Shown piece by piece: positions 32,905 through 44,614 of a stretch of 64,000 nt of DNA (the first letter of the stretch is position 1; each line of letters starts with the position of its first letter). Source of the DNA: Shinisaurus crocodilurus (lineage: Eukaryota; Chordata; Lepidosauria; Squamata; Shinisauridae); contig JAHFWL010000955.1 in the NCBI GenBank assembly GCA_021292165.1, forward strand, positions 1 to 64,000. Reading direction: 5' to 3'. Made by a program: the position numbers and the translations under genes. Under the pieces are notes generated by a model. That model saw nothing but the letters and a program-made list of their open reading frames with translations. It was not told the origin of the DNA and did no database searches.

Positions 32905-33474
32905 TCATAGAATCATAGAATCATAGAAAAGTCGAGTTGGAAGGAGCCTACAAGGCCATCGAGTCCAACCCCCTGCTCAATGCAGGAATCCAGGTCAAAG
33001 CATCCCTGACAGATGGCTGTCCAGCTGCACCTTGAATGCCTCCAGATTGGGAGAGCCCATCACCTCCCTAGGTAGTTGGTTCCATTGTCTTATTGCTCTG
33101 ACAGTTAGGAAATTCTTCCTGATGTTTAGGTGGAATCTAGGTTCCTGTAACTTGAGCCCATTATTCCATGTCCTGCAAACTGGGATGATCGAGAAGAGAT
33201 CCTGGCCCTCCTCTGTGTGACATCCCTTCAAGTACTGGAAGAGTGCAATCATATCTCCCCTCAGTCTCCTCTTCTGAAGGCTAAACATGCCCAGTTCTTT
33301 CAGTCTCTCCTCATAGGGCCTTGTTTCCAGTCCCTTTATCATCCTTGTTATCCTCCTCTGAACCCTCTCCAGTTTGTCTACGTCCTTCTTAAAGTGTGGT
33401 GCCCAGAACTGGACGCAGTACTCAAGATGAGGCCTAACCAGTGCCGAGTAAAGGGGAATTATCACTTCACGCAA
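32905..33474 (-). mobile_element. CR1 LINE 3' fragment
   Basis: A 5'-truncated CR1 on the minus strand: octamer 3' end at 32905-32926, and a 159-codon frame (32995-33474) with [18 protein letters not shown] and [15 protein letters not shown]. By eye it is very close to the copies at 37.5 and 59.6 kb, indicating one recently active subfamily. Confidence 0.92.
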
Positions 33475-35630
33475 AGTTATGAAGTCATTACCTCATTTGT
33501 ACCAAGGCTGAAGGTCAAACTACACATGACTCAAAAGGCTTCTCTACACGAGACATGTATCGCGCACTCGTGATCCCTCCTCACTCACGGACGTTTGCGG
33601 GGCCTTTTCACAACATTGTCATCTTCCAGGAACTCTCCTGTGTTTTCCAGCCATTTTCGGGGGGGGGGAGGGTTGAGCGAGGAAAGTCAGGTATTAAATT
33701 TCAAAGCGGAACAAACCAGAATGAAAAGTCACAATTCTGCTATACTGCAGCTGAACCACAGTGCCGCCTTGTGGTTGGATAATGAAATATATAGAAAAGC
33801 TGAGAAAGACAAACCCTGGGGGGGGGGGGACTGTGTAAAGGATGCACTTTTCCTCCTGTGAAGAAAACGGAAGATGAAGCCTCAGTAAAGCAGCGGTTTA
33901 AACCCTCCATATAGAGAAGTCCAAAAGTATGTCATTTGTAAATATGTCAGGCTGTGGGTTGTTATTGTTTTTTTTTAAAAAAAATCACTAATACACACAG
34001 GGGTGTTTTTCATCAGGACTGCAATGAATGGTGAGGGGAGGTGTGTAACCCTTCCCTCTGTAGAGACAATCCCAATGAACATATCTCCGCCAGCACAGGA
34101 AGAGGCTTATAAAAAAGAAACCCTCCCACTTACGCCAATAGGAGCTTCTTCTTTTCAATACCTCACAGCTGCATGGGGGGGGGGGGCATTGGGATCATAG
34201 TTGAGGAAGGAAGGGTTAAACCTCCCCTCCACATGCACTGCAGTCCCAATGAAAAAACCCCACCTATTATTAAATAAAGAAAAAATCTGATGTAATTCCT
34301 AATAATGCAATTAGCGTCATGTGTAGTTTGACTCTTGAGTTGCCATTATAAACCATTTCAGTCTTAGCACCCACTGACTTCCTGGCTCAAATTAAGCCAT
34401 TTGCCAAAAGCTGCAATCTACCTGGGGGCTACCTTTACAATGGATTCTCCAGACTGAATTTATGAACTATATAGACACCTCTTTTTCAACTTAGTATCTG
34501 CTTCCTATGTAGGTCTACAAAGTGCTGCAAGCGCTCAAGTAATTATTTGCTACATCCTTAGTAAGGAGAGAAGAATTTGGCAGGGAGAGGCTGAGAAGGC
34601 TGTAAGGCAAAGCAGGACAGCTCACTCGCCAAAAATGTTCCTTCCTGATCCTTTCTAAAAGATTACGTTAGTTTAACAGAACCAGAGTGATCATCTTTGA
34701 TTGATTATAACTCTTTGGGGCTGGAGAGACTAAAATGACATCAGCAAAACCAAACCCCAGACTGCTGAGATGAGTCACATTTCAGTCTCTGTTCCCTTGA
34801 TCAATTTAAAAAAAAACAAAAACATTTGTGCGGTCTGAATAAAAACTAGTCAGCCACTGATGAGTGAAAATAAATGGACATAGCCAAATATGGCGAGGTT
34901 CTGACTCACTGGCTAGGTATCCTTCATTTGAAGGAACGTCTGAGAAAATGATTTTAATGGGCGGAAATCACTGACAAAAACCATATGAGCAAGGTTTGGC
35001 CACTTTCTAAAAGTTAGCACGTATCATTAACTCAGCTAACTGAGTTTGATTTGCTTAGATTGAGAAAAGGCAAAAGAAAAGAAAAGAAAAGAAAAAGGGT
35101 TTCACCGCCTACAAAAATGATATTGGTTCCAAAAATAACACACACTGATTTTCTTTCAGCCAGAAAGCACGGAGAGAGCAGCATATTACAATAAAAACAA
35201 AAGAGGAGGACCTTATCAAGGAAACCATTCATTTATCAAAGATGGCGTAGGCCAGATACTCTGCATAGAAGTCACCCACATAATAAAGGGGGTGGGGGGG
35301 GACAACTGGGCTGATGTTTGGAAGAAGGGGAGGAGACTTTTCTTGTACTACCAGATCAAAAGTAACTTTAACAAAGTAATAAAGAACAGAGAAAGAGAAT
35401 AAGGTCTGGCTACCTTGGTCATATAGGTACCAATGAGGTAGCCAACTACATCCTGGGACATGAGGATTTTCAGGGATTTGACACTTTCCCTCAAAGAATA
35501 ACAGAAACTCAAACAAATTAAAAAAAAGAAGAAGAAGTAAATGCAGACTTCAGGCTTTGAAGCCTTTCTAACTGTTGGTAGCAAGACCACTGGTTTCATA
35601 TGTAGGAAAAATTAGTGATAGGGCAAAGTA
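33475..35630. other. Intergenic, largely unique
   Basis: G-runs at 33660, 33820 and 34178. The 34300-35030 part shows no repeat signature and is a candidate for conserved non-coding sequence upstream of COL5A2. Confidence 0.4.
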
Positions 35631-35880
35631 CAGTAAAACCTTGGATTGCAAGTAACTTGGTTTGAGAGCGTTTTGCAAGACAAGCAAATTATTAAATATT
35701 TATTTATTTATTTTTGACTTGATATACAAGCAACGTCTTGCAATACAAGTACTGTAGTACGGCTTAAATTAAAAATTTCTGTACAATTTTTTTTGGGGGG
35801 ATTTCGTTTTGATATAAGTGTTTTGGTTTACAAGCACGTTTTTCCGGAACGAATTATGCTCTCAATCCAAGGCATGACTG
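35631..35880. mobile_element. pogo/Tc1-like MITE copy 3
   Basis: 250 bp, TA-flanked, ends CAGTAAAACCTTGGATTGC...AATCCAAGGCATGACTG. Same orientation as the other two. Confidence 0.82.
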
Positions 35881-36151
35881 TATATGGCTGGGATCTGTGG
35901 GAACCAGGAGCAGAAGGAAGCAGGCAGAAGGGGAAGCTTCCCATTCCCTCCTGCCTGCTTCCATGGGGTGCCTCCACCCAATTTTGGGAGATTCCCCCCT
36001 TCTCACTGCAGCTCCCATGCCCCATCCCACGCTGTTCAGGATGCTGCCCTCACTCTCCAGAAAGGGCTTTTGGGTGGCACAGGAGGCTGCACAGAGGAGG
36101 AGGAGGAGGAGACAGGAAAGTCCCCTTTCCATAACCTTCTTTCTTCTAGCA

Positions 36152-36287
36152 CAGGGCTCTCCAACCTTGGGTCCCCAGATGTTGCTGGACTACAGCTCCC
36201 AGAATCCCTTGCCATTAGCCATGCTGGCTAGGTATGCTGGGAGCTGTAGTCCAGCAACATCTGGGGACCCGAAGTTGGAGAGCCCTG
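36152..36287. mobile_element. Palindromic hAT-like MITE, best-preserved hairpin
   Basis: 136 bp with near-complementary arms (CAGGGCTCTCCAACCTTGGG...; CCCAGATGTTGCTGGACTAC) and flanks TTCTAGCA/CTCTAGCG. Few mismatches between arms, so probably young. Confidence 0.85.
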
Positions 36288-36570
36288 CTCTAGCGGTTCA
36301 AAGGATCCAAAACTTATAATTTTAGCATATTGCTTTTTAAAATGGTGCCGTGGTTGACGAAAATTAAATTAGGATGGGTTCTGCTGGCTTCTGACACACC
36401 AGTGACCATGAAAGGCCTATGCAATAGAGACAGAGAGGACCCATCCTTCCACCCTGACTCCAGCAGTGGTAATCAAGAGTCCTTGTATGGCAGTGGCACA
36501 CTATCCAAGGTCTCTTTACTCAGACAGAATGGCATTAAAGGTACTCCAGGAATGGAGAATCAGTCTATAG

Positions 36571-36707
36571 CAGGCGTAGACAACTTGTGGCCATCCAGAT
36601 GTTTTGGCCTACAACTCCCATGATCCCTCACGATTGATTCTGCTGGCTAGGACTCATGGGAATTGTAGGGGGAAACATCTGGAGGGCAACAAGTTGCCCA
36701 ACCAGTG
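36571..36707. mobile_element. Palindromic hAT-like MITE
   Basis: CAGGCGTAGACAACTTG...CAAGTTGCCCAACCAGTG with flanks GTCTATAG/GTCTATAA (7 of 8). Only about 280 bp from the previous copy. Confidence 0.82.
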
Positions 36708-36715
36708 GTCTATAA

Positions 36716-37481
36716 GATTAGACTTATAAGTAGACGGTTATGTGAGAAGTGGTTTTGAGAGACAATCTCCAAATTTGCTAAAACAGTTGGCTTTTATATA
36801 AAAGAAGTTAAATAGCCAGCATGACAAATCCCAATTGCCTAGGAAGTTCTGCTATAGACAGAAATGGCAAATACAGCTGAGAAGAAGCCAAGAAAAGAAG
36901 CTCCATTAATTCCAATTCCCAGATGATGGATGGTTTCTGCTTGGAACCCAGAGTCCTATGAAAGAGATTGTTCCAAGCTTGCATCATGAGATCATCAGCA
37001 TACTACAAATCAGAACAACACAAGGGGAATATAACTGGCAGTTGTATGAATGAGGAAAGCCAATTTTGACAGATGGCAGAAGAATTTCTCAAAGCACCTG
37101 CGAACCTCGACTCCAAGTTTGTAAATCTCTTGGGGAATGCAGCTGATGTAAATAGATTGTTACATATACCAATGTGAAAATGCTTTAAAAAAAAACAAAA
37201 AGTGTATATGCCCTGGTGGCTGCACTCTGAACATTAGAGCTAGAGTAGTTAAACGTCTGGTGTGAATTCTATTTCAATTTCTGAAGTTAAATCTTCACTT
37301 TTTAAAGAAGTCTGTCTGTAGCCACTTTCAAGCATACAGACACACAGTATATTCCAGATCGATAGTAACTGTGCGAATCTCCACAGAAAAAGAAGGGGGG
37401 GGGACATTTGTAGAATACTAACCATATCTAGTAGAGTGAAATGTGCGCTCTTCACAAACTGGATTGACAATTTACAGATCT
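36716..37481. other. Intergenic, nothing recognised
   Basis: AT-rich, no gene-like frame. Confidence 0.45.
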
Positions 37482-39141
37482 TATAGAATCATAGAATCAT
37501 AGAAAAGTAGAGTTGGAAGGGGCCTACAAGGCCATCGAGTCCAACCCCCTGCTCAATGCAGGAATCCAGGTCAAAGCATCTCTGACAGATGTCTGTCCAG
37601 CCGCACCTTGAATGCCTCCAGACTGGGAGAGCCCACCACCTCCCTAGGTAGTTGATTCCATTGTCTTATTGCTCTGACAGTCAGGAAATTTTTCCTGATG
37701 TTTAGGTGGAATCTAGGTTCCTGTAACTTGAGCCCATTATTCCGTGTCCTGCAAACTGGGATGAACGAGAAGAGATCTTTGCCCTTCTCTGTGTGACATC
37801 CCTTCAAATACTGGAAGAGTGCGATCATATCTCCCCTCAGTCTCCTCTTCTGAAGGCTAAACATGCCCAGTTCTTTCAGTCTCTCCTCATAGGGCCTTGT
37901 TTCCAGTCCCTTTATCATCCTTGTTGCCCTCCTCTGAACCCTCTCCAGTTTGTCTATGTCCTTCTTAAAGTGAGGTGCCCAGAACTGGACGCAGTACTCA
38001 AGATGAGGCCTAACCAGTGCCGAGTAAAGGGGAATTATCACTTCCCGCGATTTGGAAGCTATACTTCTATTAATACAGCCCAAAATTGCATTTGCCTTCT
38101 TTGCAGCCACGTCGCATTGCTGGCTCATATTCAGTTTGTGATCTACCACAATTCCAAGATCCTTCTCACTTGTAGTATTGTTGAGCCAAGTGTCCCCCAT
38201 TCTGTAACTCTGCATTTGGTTTCCTCTCCCTAGGTGCAGCACTTGGCATTTATCCCTGTTAAATTTCATTCTGTTGTTTTCGGCCCAGCGCTCCAGCCTA
38301 TCGAGGTCACTTTGAATTTTGTTTCTGTCTTCCAGAGTATTAGCTGTTCCACCCAACTTTGTGTCATCTGCAAATTTGATAAGCATTCCCTGTACCTCCT
38401 GATCCAAGTCATTAATAAAAATGTTGAAGAGCACCGGGCCCAGGACCGAGCCCTGTGGTACCCCGCTCGTTACCTCTCCCCAGTTTGAGAAGGAACCATT
38501 GATAAGCACTCTTTGAGTCCGATTCTTTAGCCAATTGTGGATCCACCTGATAGTTGTTCCATCTAGCCCACTCTTAGCTAGCTTACTAATCAGGATATCA
38601 TGAGGCACTTTGTCGAAAGCTTTGCTGAAGTCCAGGTATATAATGTCCACAGCATTCCCACAGTCCACAAGGGAGGTTACCCGATCAAAAAATGAGATCA
38701 GATTAGTCTGACAGGATTTGTTCTTGACAAATCCATGCTGGCTTCTAGTAATCACTGCATTGTTTTCAAGGTGCTTGCAGACTGACTTCTTTATAATCTG
38801 CTCAAAAATCTTCCCGGGGATTGATGTCAGACTGACTGGCCTATAGTTCCCAGGTTCCTCCTTCTTGCCCTTTTTGAAGATGGGAACAACATTTGCCCTC
38901 CTCCAGTCGTCTGGCACTTCACCTGTCCTCCATGATTTCTCAAAGATAATAGACAGTGGTTCTGAGAGTTCTTCTGCCAGTTCCTTTATTACTCTAGGAT
39001 GCAGCTCATCAGGCCCTGGAGATTTAAACTCGTTCAGAGTAATCAGGTGCTCCTTGACCATTTGCCTATCAATCTCAAGCTGCAATCCTGCCACTTCAGT
39101 CTGCACTTCAGGTTTGCCAGGGGGGTCATAGACCCTCTTTT
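37482..39141 (-). mobile_element. CR1 LINE with open reverse transcriptase frame
   Basis: A CR1 copy on the minus strand. Its 3' end (37482-37500) has the (ATTCTATG)n octamer repeat, and its 5' end is truncated near 39141. A 511-codon frame (37571-39106) is uninterrupted. It holds the full reverse transcriptase: YRPVSLTSIPGKIFE about residues 88-102, DIIYLDFSKAFDKV about 154-167, SGVPQGSVLGPVLFN about 214-228, catalytic FADD about 245-248, then the thumb and C-terminal region. The endonuclease and ORF1 are missing, so it is not autonomous. The intact frame suggests recent insertion. Confidence 0.93.
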
Positions 39142-39206
39142 GGGTCTATGACCCCCCTGGCATTTATCTATAAGATAAATGCTTATCTTATTCAGATAAG
39201 CATTTA
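39116..39206. repeat. Chain of three hairpins at the CR1 5' junction
   Basis: A perfect 20-bp arm pair (39116-39135 / 39142-39161) with a 6-nt loop, then GCATTTATCT/AGATAAATGC (39160-39182), then AAATGCTTATCT/AGATAAGCATTT (39178-39206). Successive hairpins overlap. Confidence 0.85.
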
Positions 39207-39634
39207 AATAAAGTTCTGGTATTATCCATTTCTCAATTAAACCCACCCCCCACCCCCCCATTTAAAGTGTTAACACTCTACTGGGATCCAGGCTTGGCAT
39301 TCTGATATGAATTAAGGAAGTCACTGCTACAGGACTTCCTCAGGACAAGCCTGTGGAGGAGGCCCACTGTAAGAGAGCTCTAGAGCACTTCTAGAGTCCC
39401 CTAAATTCTAGGAGTAGACTCCAGAATCTACCACCAGAATCATTTTTTTTAAAAGTGTCTGCAGCATCCCTACTGTAATATGGCAAAATAGGATTTCTTT
39501 GGGAGTGGGGAAAGCCCTTCTAAACCCACCCTTCCATCCCCTCTTGGACAGCTGATTTGTGTGCTTGCCAGTTTTCTGAAAGGGTGATGTGCATGGAGCC
39601 CCATCAGCTACTCTATGGTGAAATTGTACATCAT

Positions 39635-40012
39635 GTAGGGGTGGCTGACCCACCCAACACTTGACTCGCGATGCACAAGCCGAGCGCTCCCACCACGAAA
39701 GCGCCAGCTGAGGTGCTCGCCGGACTTCTGGGTTCCCGGCTCTATGTTGTTTACGTAGAAAATAGCGTAAAATGCGTTAAAAATGGCTGCGATTTGCACA
39801 AATTACACAAATCGCAGCCGTTCTTAACGTATCTTATGCTATTTTCTACGTAAACAATGTAGCTCCGGAAATCGGAAGTCACTTCCCCAGCTCAGCTCGT
39901 GAGACCATGAGTCGAGCCAGGGAAAAGGTAGGTTGAGTGGAGCTTGGGGGGTCAAGCCCGGTGAGTTTGCTGGACTTCCACCCCCCAATCGAGCTCTGCA
40001 TGCATCCCTAAG
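39635..40012. mobile_element. TAG...CTA hAT-like element with 50-bp hairpin
   Basis: Ends TAGGGGTGGCTGACC...GCATGCATCCCTA. The centre holds an inverted repeat of about 50 bp per arm (39747-39797, 39808-39857; GTTTACGTAGAAAATAGC mirrored). CpG-rich. No clear target duplication. Confidence 0.6.
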
Positions 40013-40288
40013 TAGTACCCATTTCCATGTTACTTCATCTAGCAATACACATATCCACACATCCATACCCAGATCTCAAAGAAAACCTTAATTCACATAG
40101 TTGGTCAAGTAATGCTGTGGTTTTCTATTTGCCTCTCACCACCACGGGTATCTTCAGAGCTGATGGAGAAATTCCAGGTAATGGGCAAAGTTGGCAAAAC
40201 TGGCAATAGAGCTACTTAATGTGAATTTGGTGTTTCCTGCTCTGAAGAATTTTGGGAGAAGCAAAAAGTTTCAATAAAACTAACAAAA

Positions 40289-40520
40289 GCCAGTGTAGCG
40301 TGGTGGTTAGAATGTTGGACTGGGAGCCGGGAGATCCTGGTTCTAGTTCCCACTCAGCCATGAAGCTCACTCGGTGACTTTGGTCTAGCCACTGACTCTC
40401 GGCCTAACCTACCTCACAGGGTTGCTTTGAGGATAAAATGGAGAGAAGGAGGATTATGTAAGCCACCTTGGGTTCCTTGCAGGAAAAAAGGCAGGGTATA
40501 AAAATAAATAAATAAATAAA
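40289..40520 (+). mobile_element. Sauria SINE
   Basis: A full element from GCCAGTGTAGCGTGGTGG to (AAAT)n. Flanks TAACAAAA/TAACAAAC are a plausible target duplication. More diverged than the 16.0 and 53.6 kb copies. An (AAAC)n tract follows. Confidence 0.88.
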
Positions 40521-40567
40521 TAACAAACAAACAAACAAACAAACAAAAGTCCTAATGTTTCCCCAAG

Positions 40568-40690
40568 TGTCATAGCTTAGATTGTAAGCTGCTTGGGGCA
40601 AAGTCCTGTCTTTTGTTTTCTTTTTTATGCTTACGTTACCCTGTAAATCACCCTGCACATTTATAGCACTACATGTGTATAAAAATAAAC
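40568..40690 (+). mobile_element. LINE/SINE 3' tail
   Basis: TTAGATTGTAAGCTGCTTGG, GTAAATCACCCTGCACATTT and GTATAAAAATAAACAG resemble a dispersed reptile LINE tail. Confidence 0.5.
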
Positions 40691-40866
40691 AGACAAATGT
40701 GGGATATTTTGTGTATTTGCAAGATGCCTTGACTTTTGAGTAAAAGAAAAGGAGAAAGAACACCTTGTTTCAAGCCCAGCATTAAGTACAAATTTGATGC
40801 AGAGTAATAATCTGGATACATGGTATTAAAATGGTTTCTATATCTTTTAAATGGATACAGTTAGCA

Positions 40867-41001
40867 CAGCCTTCCCCAACCTTGTGCCCCCAGAGGTTTT
40901 GGACTTCAGCTCCCATTAGCCCCAGCCAGCGTGGCCAATGATCAGGGGTGATGGGAGTTGATGTCCAAAATACCTGCAGGACACCAAGTTGGAGAAGGCT
41001 G
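40867..41001. mobile_element. Palindromic hAT-like MITE
   Basis: CAGCCTTCCCCAACCTTG...AGTTGGAGAAGGCTG with CAGAGGTTTTGGACTTC inside. No clear target duplication remains. Confidence 0.75.
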
Positions 41002-41201
41002 ATGTGGAGCATGCGTGATCATTGCTTTCTAAAATAGGCTTAAGTCTTAATATGACTATTAAGATTGGAAAGCAGCTACAATGTACTGCTTATGGTAGCA
41101 TCTGGCATCTGAAATATAATTTTTGTACTAGTTGGGATTGTACTGCATTCCAAAACCTACTACAAGTAACTCCAAAAATAGCTTTTTATAATATTTTACA
41201 C

Positions 41202-41226
41202 AGAGAGAGAGAGAGAGAGAGAGAGA
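41202..41226. repeat. (GA)n microsatellite
   Basis: About 12 GA units. Confidence 0.9.
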
Positions 41227-41229
41227 CTG

Positions 41230-43289
41230 CAGTATAAAACGTTTGTGCTCTCTCTCCACTTTATGGCTTCACAAGTAATCCAGAGCCGCCATTTGATAGC
41301 TTCTGCTGCTTTTGTATGATCACCATTTGCTTTTTCTTCCAGCAGTGGATTTACTGACCCCATCATAATGATATATTCATCCTTTCCTGCATTACTAAGC
41401 TTCTGTTGATCTACTTTGCAAGTTCAGAAAGACAGAGCAGCTGGGAAAAGCTGTCTTTCGCTGGGCAGAAAGTAAAATAGGCAATTTCCACTCTGCTTAG
41501 ATAGTTCTCGCTTTCTACTTCCTGATATGACCATTGTTTTAATTCACTGTGGACCAAATTTATTTTGAACAAATCCTCCGTCACTCACAGTCCAGTCCCG
41601 AGACTTGCTGTGCCAGCAGCTAAGTACTTAGGACATGGCAGACAGTGCCAACTGCAGTGCTATAACAACGTTTGCTGTTACGTATATGCGTGTGTGTGAG
41701 TGTGTGTGTGTGCTGATGGTACCTACTACGTTGTTCAACTTTGCTTTGAAACTAAAATTATTGTGTCTTGTCTGGATTTATTTCTGGTCTGTTGACTGCA
41801 ATAAACAAATGGGTGGAACTAGGCAACCTCTCTAACGTGATGGGCTTACAAAGAACTTACAAAGATGTAGTAAAACTTTTCCTGAACATTTGTAGCATTC
41901 CCCTCCCCTTTCTGTGATTTTTCAGATTGCTTTTAAAAGGGGTCAAAAGTTTTTGCCTATTCAAAGTGAAGGCAATGTTTCTTGATGTGGTCAAATCTTA
42001 ATGTCCATGGCAGGAGCAGGCAGAAGGTAGATCTGGACCTTCTGTGTGATTTGCAGTAGATTTGGCATGGATTTCTGATTCCCATTCATTTAATAGCAGC
42101 AACAAAATGACTCCCCTCCAGCCTAAATTATACTGCTGAAATGAAAAGGGGGGGGGGACCTCTTCGGGTAACCAGGAGTCTTTGTGTGTGTGGAAGGACT
42201 GTGAGCTGGATTCAGTTCTGGCACTCAAAACAAATTCCTGTGCTCATGATTCTTTAATTCTGACTGTATGTCTTGTGCACCCAGCCCTGGTGAGTGGATT
42301 CGAGGTTCTAGTAAAAAACAAAGTAGATCCTGCAGCCTGAAGTCTGCTTGCCCCTTGTCTATGTAGCACTGCAAGTCATATGTACTCCCCAATTGTCTGG
42401 GATTGCCAGTATGATTAATCCAATACAGTAAAAATGACACCAAAGCAGCAGCATTTAGGAAAAACTACAGCAGCAAGCAAAAGCCCCCCCCCCCCAAGAA
42501 ATCCCATCACCCCTCCAAAACACTACTTTCAGCTGAAAATTGAAAGGGGAGAGCATTTGGTGCAGCCATATCATGGTATTTCAAGCAAATAGACTGGTGC
42601 AAATGTTAAAGGTCAGCTTGTTTGTTCAATTCAGTGCAATTCCACTCAGGTATAGGTGAACAGGAGAGCCAAACGTTGCAATAAAAAATTAGTACTGGGG
42701 GCCTAAAAAGCCAAATTTTTAGAAATGGTAACTAGCTATGTAAGAAAGATAACTCAGATCTCCATTGGGATTATAGACAAGCTCCTCATTTCATCCTTCA
42801 GTGGCTCAGGATAAGAGCTCACACTACTGTCTTTGATACTATTTAGGGGCCAACTGTCACAACGTGCAGAATTAGACTGCCTCCCGGAGAGGGAGGCCTG
42901 CAGAGTGGGAGTGTTGTTACCTGGTGCTTGTTGTACCTGACTGAATTTGTTCTGCTGTTCCTTCCCCTCTCAGGTAACTTATTTAGAGGCTCGCAACTTG
43001 CTAGAGTCATGAGCCTCTGGCACTAGCTGAAAGGCGAGAGCATAAGGGCCCTCAGCCTGTGGCTCTCAGCCAGGGGCAAGCAGCCAGACAATGACAATTC
43101 TTTCCTGTAGTTGAGAGAAATGAGAAGGTAGAGGCTGGCAGAGTGTCCAGTGTGGCCTCAGAGGATCAAGTCCTGCCCCAGGAGGTGGAGGAACATCTGG
43201 TGGGTGGTTATTTTTTTCCTGGTGTGGGCAGAGTGTCACTTTAACCTTGCTGCCTAACACTCTCCCTGCCTGAGCTGACAAAGGTAGTC
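41230..43289. other. Intergenic, mostly unrecognised
   Basis: Apart from the shared repeat at 42190 and short GT, G and C runs, nothing is recognised. 42880-43200 may be repeat-derived. Confidence 0.4.
42190..42355 (+). repeat. Unnamed dispersed repeat copy 2
   Basis: AAAACAAATTCCTGTGCTC, GGTTCTAGTAAAAA and CAAAGTAGATCCTGCAGCC match 31150-31325. Confidence 0.5.
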
Positions 43290-44325
43290 TCAACTGTGGT
43301 GTTGAGGACCCCAAGGTTGATGGGGGACTTCAATATTCATGTGGCAGGATATACTTTGGATTTCATTTTCTGTGATGGACTAGGGAATAATGATCTATGT
43401 GGGGGACGGACAGTAATGACTCTGTTCGCATAGGCAGATCATTACCTGATCAGTTTTGACCTTCAAGTTGCCTGAAACCTCTGCAGGGGTGATGAACTGA
43501 ATTTTATAGTCTGCCCCAGGAGGCTAATGAATCCAGATGGTTTTCTGAGGCCTCTTAGGGATTTCCCACCTTGTCATTCATGTGTTTCAACATCTACATG
43601 AAACCACTGGGGGAAGTCTTTTGCAGATTTGGACTGAAGTGCCATCAATATGTGGATGACACTAAGCTCTACCTCTCATTTCCATCTAATGATCCTAGCA
43701 GCAGTGGCTGGTGGCTCCAATGTCAGTGGGGTCATGTATCCACTCCGGGTTTCAGCCAGAACTTTTAAGGAGCTATCCGTGGTGCTGGACCTATTTTTGG
43801 GCTCGAGTTCAGCACCATGGATAGCTCCTTAAAAGTTCAGGCTGAAACCCAGAGGGGATACCCCTTCCCACTGACATTGGAGCCACCAGCCTCCACTGGA
43901 TCCTAAGGAGGCTGTTGAGCACCGGAACTGGTGCCAGGAGGCAACATTGGAATGGATGAAGGCAAACAAGCTGAGACTTATCCAGACAAGGCAGAGGTAG
44001 GTAGGAAAACCAACCAACCTCGATAGCGGAATACATTTGGTCTTAGATGGGGCTGCACCAAGTGCGCAGCTTGAGAGTGCTCCTGGACTCCATGCTAACT
44101 GAGGAAGCTCAGGCGGTGCTAGTGGCCATGAGTGCTCTTTACCAGCTTAGGCTGGTATGTCGGCTGCGACCATATCTGGAGAGGGAGAATCTTGCCTCAG
44201 TTATTCATGCTCTGGTGACACCCATCCTGCGCTCTAAGTAGGACTGCTTTTGAAGACAGTTTGGAAACCTCAGGTGGTGCAGAATGTGGCTGTCCGAATA
44301 TTGCGAGGGCTGGGCAGTCTGCTCA
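43290..44325 (+). mobile_element. L2 LINE copy (endonuclease and RT parts)
   Basis: MGDFNIHVAG (endonuclease motif, about 43320) and ADHYLISFDL are followed, after an internal deletion, by FNIYMKPLGE, CHQYVDDTKLYLSFPS (catalytic YVDD where L2 usually has YADD), ANKLRL and YQLRLVCRLRPYLERENLASVIHALVTP (44140-44230). A 200-bp MITE interrupts the RT region (43699-43898). Inactive. Confidence 0.82.
43699..43898. mobile_element. Palindromic hAT-like MITE within L2
   Basis: A 200-bp insert with long inverted arms (about 80 bp each side of a short centre near 43795-43805). Ends are CAG...CTG and flanks GATCCTAG (43691-43698) / GATCCTAA (43899-43906) form an 8-bp target duplication. Arm landmarks: GGTGGCTCCAATGTCAGTGG and GGGTTTCAG, both repeated in complement. 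Confidence 0.85.
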
Positions 44326-44614
44326 TATTGATTCATTTTTATTTATTTTTTAAGGAGCGGAACAAAAATTTATTTAGATCTTGAGAGCCTACCCACAGAA
44401 TCTTTGGGCTCTTCTGAAATCCTCTGAAACATTGACTCTTCTGCACTCACTATATTCATGTTGTAAAATCCCTTGGGACTGAGAATTTCCATGTTAGTTT
44501 TTCCTCCCGGACTAATAAAACAGTGTATCATCAAGCTGTGTGTCTGCAAAAGGCAAAGCCAAATATCTCCATCTTTGTTTAATGATGAGTCAAGATTTGC
44601 TTCAGTCTCAATTT

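Noticed and set aside
35229..35599. Two overlapping minus-strand ORFs (83 and 95 codons), one with an AAG|GTAGCC donor-like site
   Set aside because: No recognisable domain, no convincing acceptor, and frame overlap typical of chance. Left as unexplained sequence.
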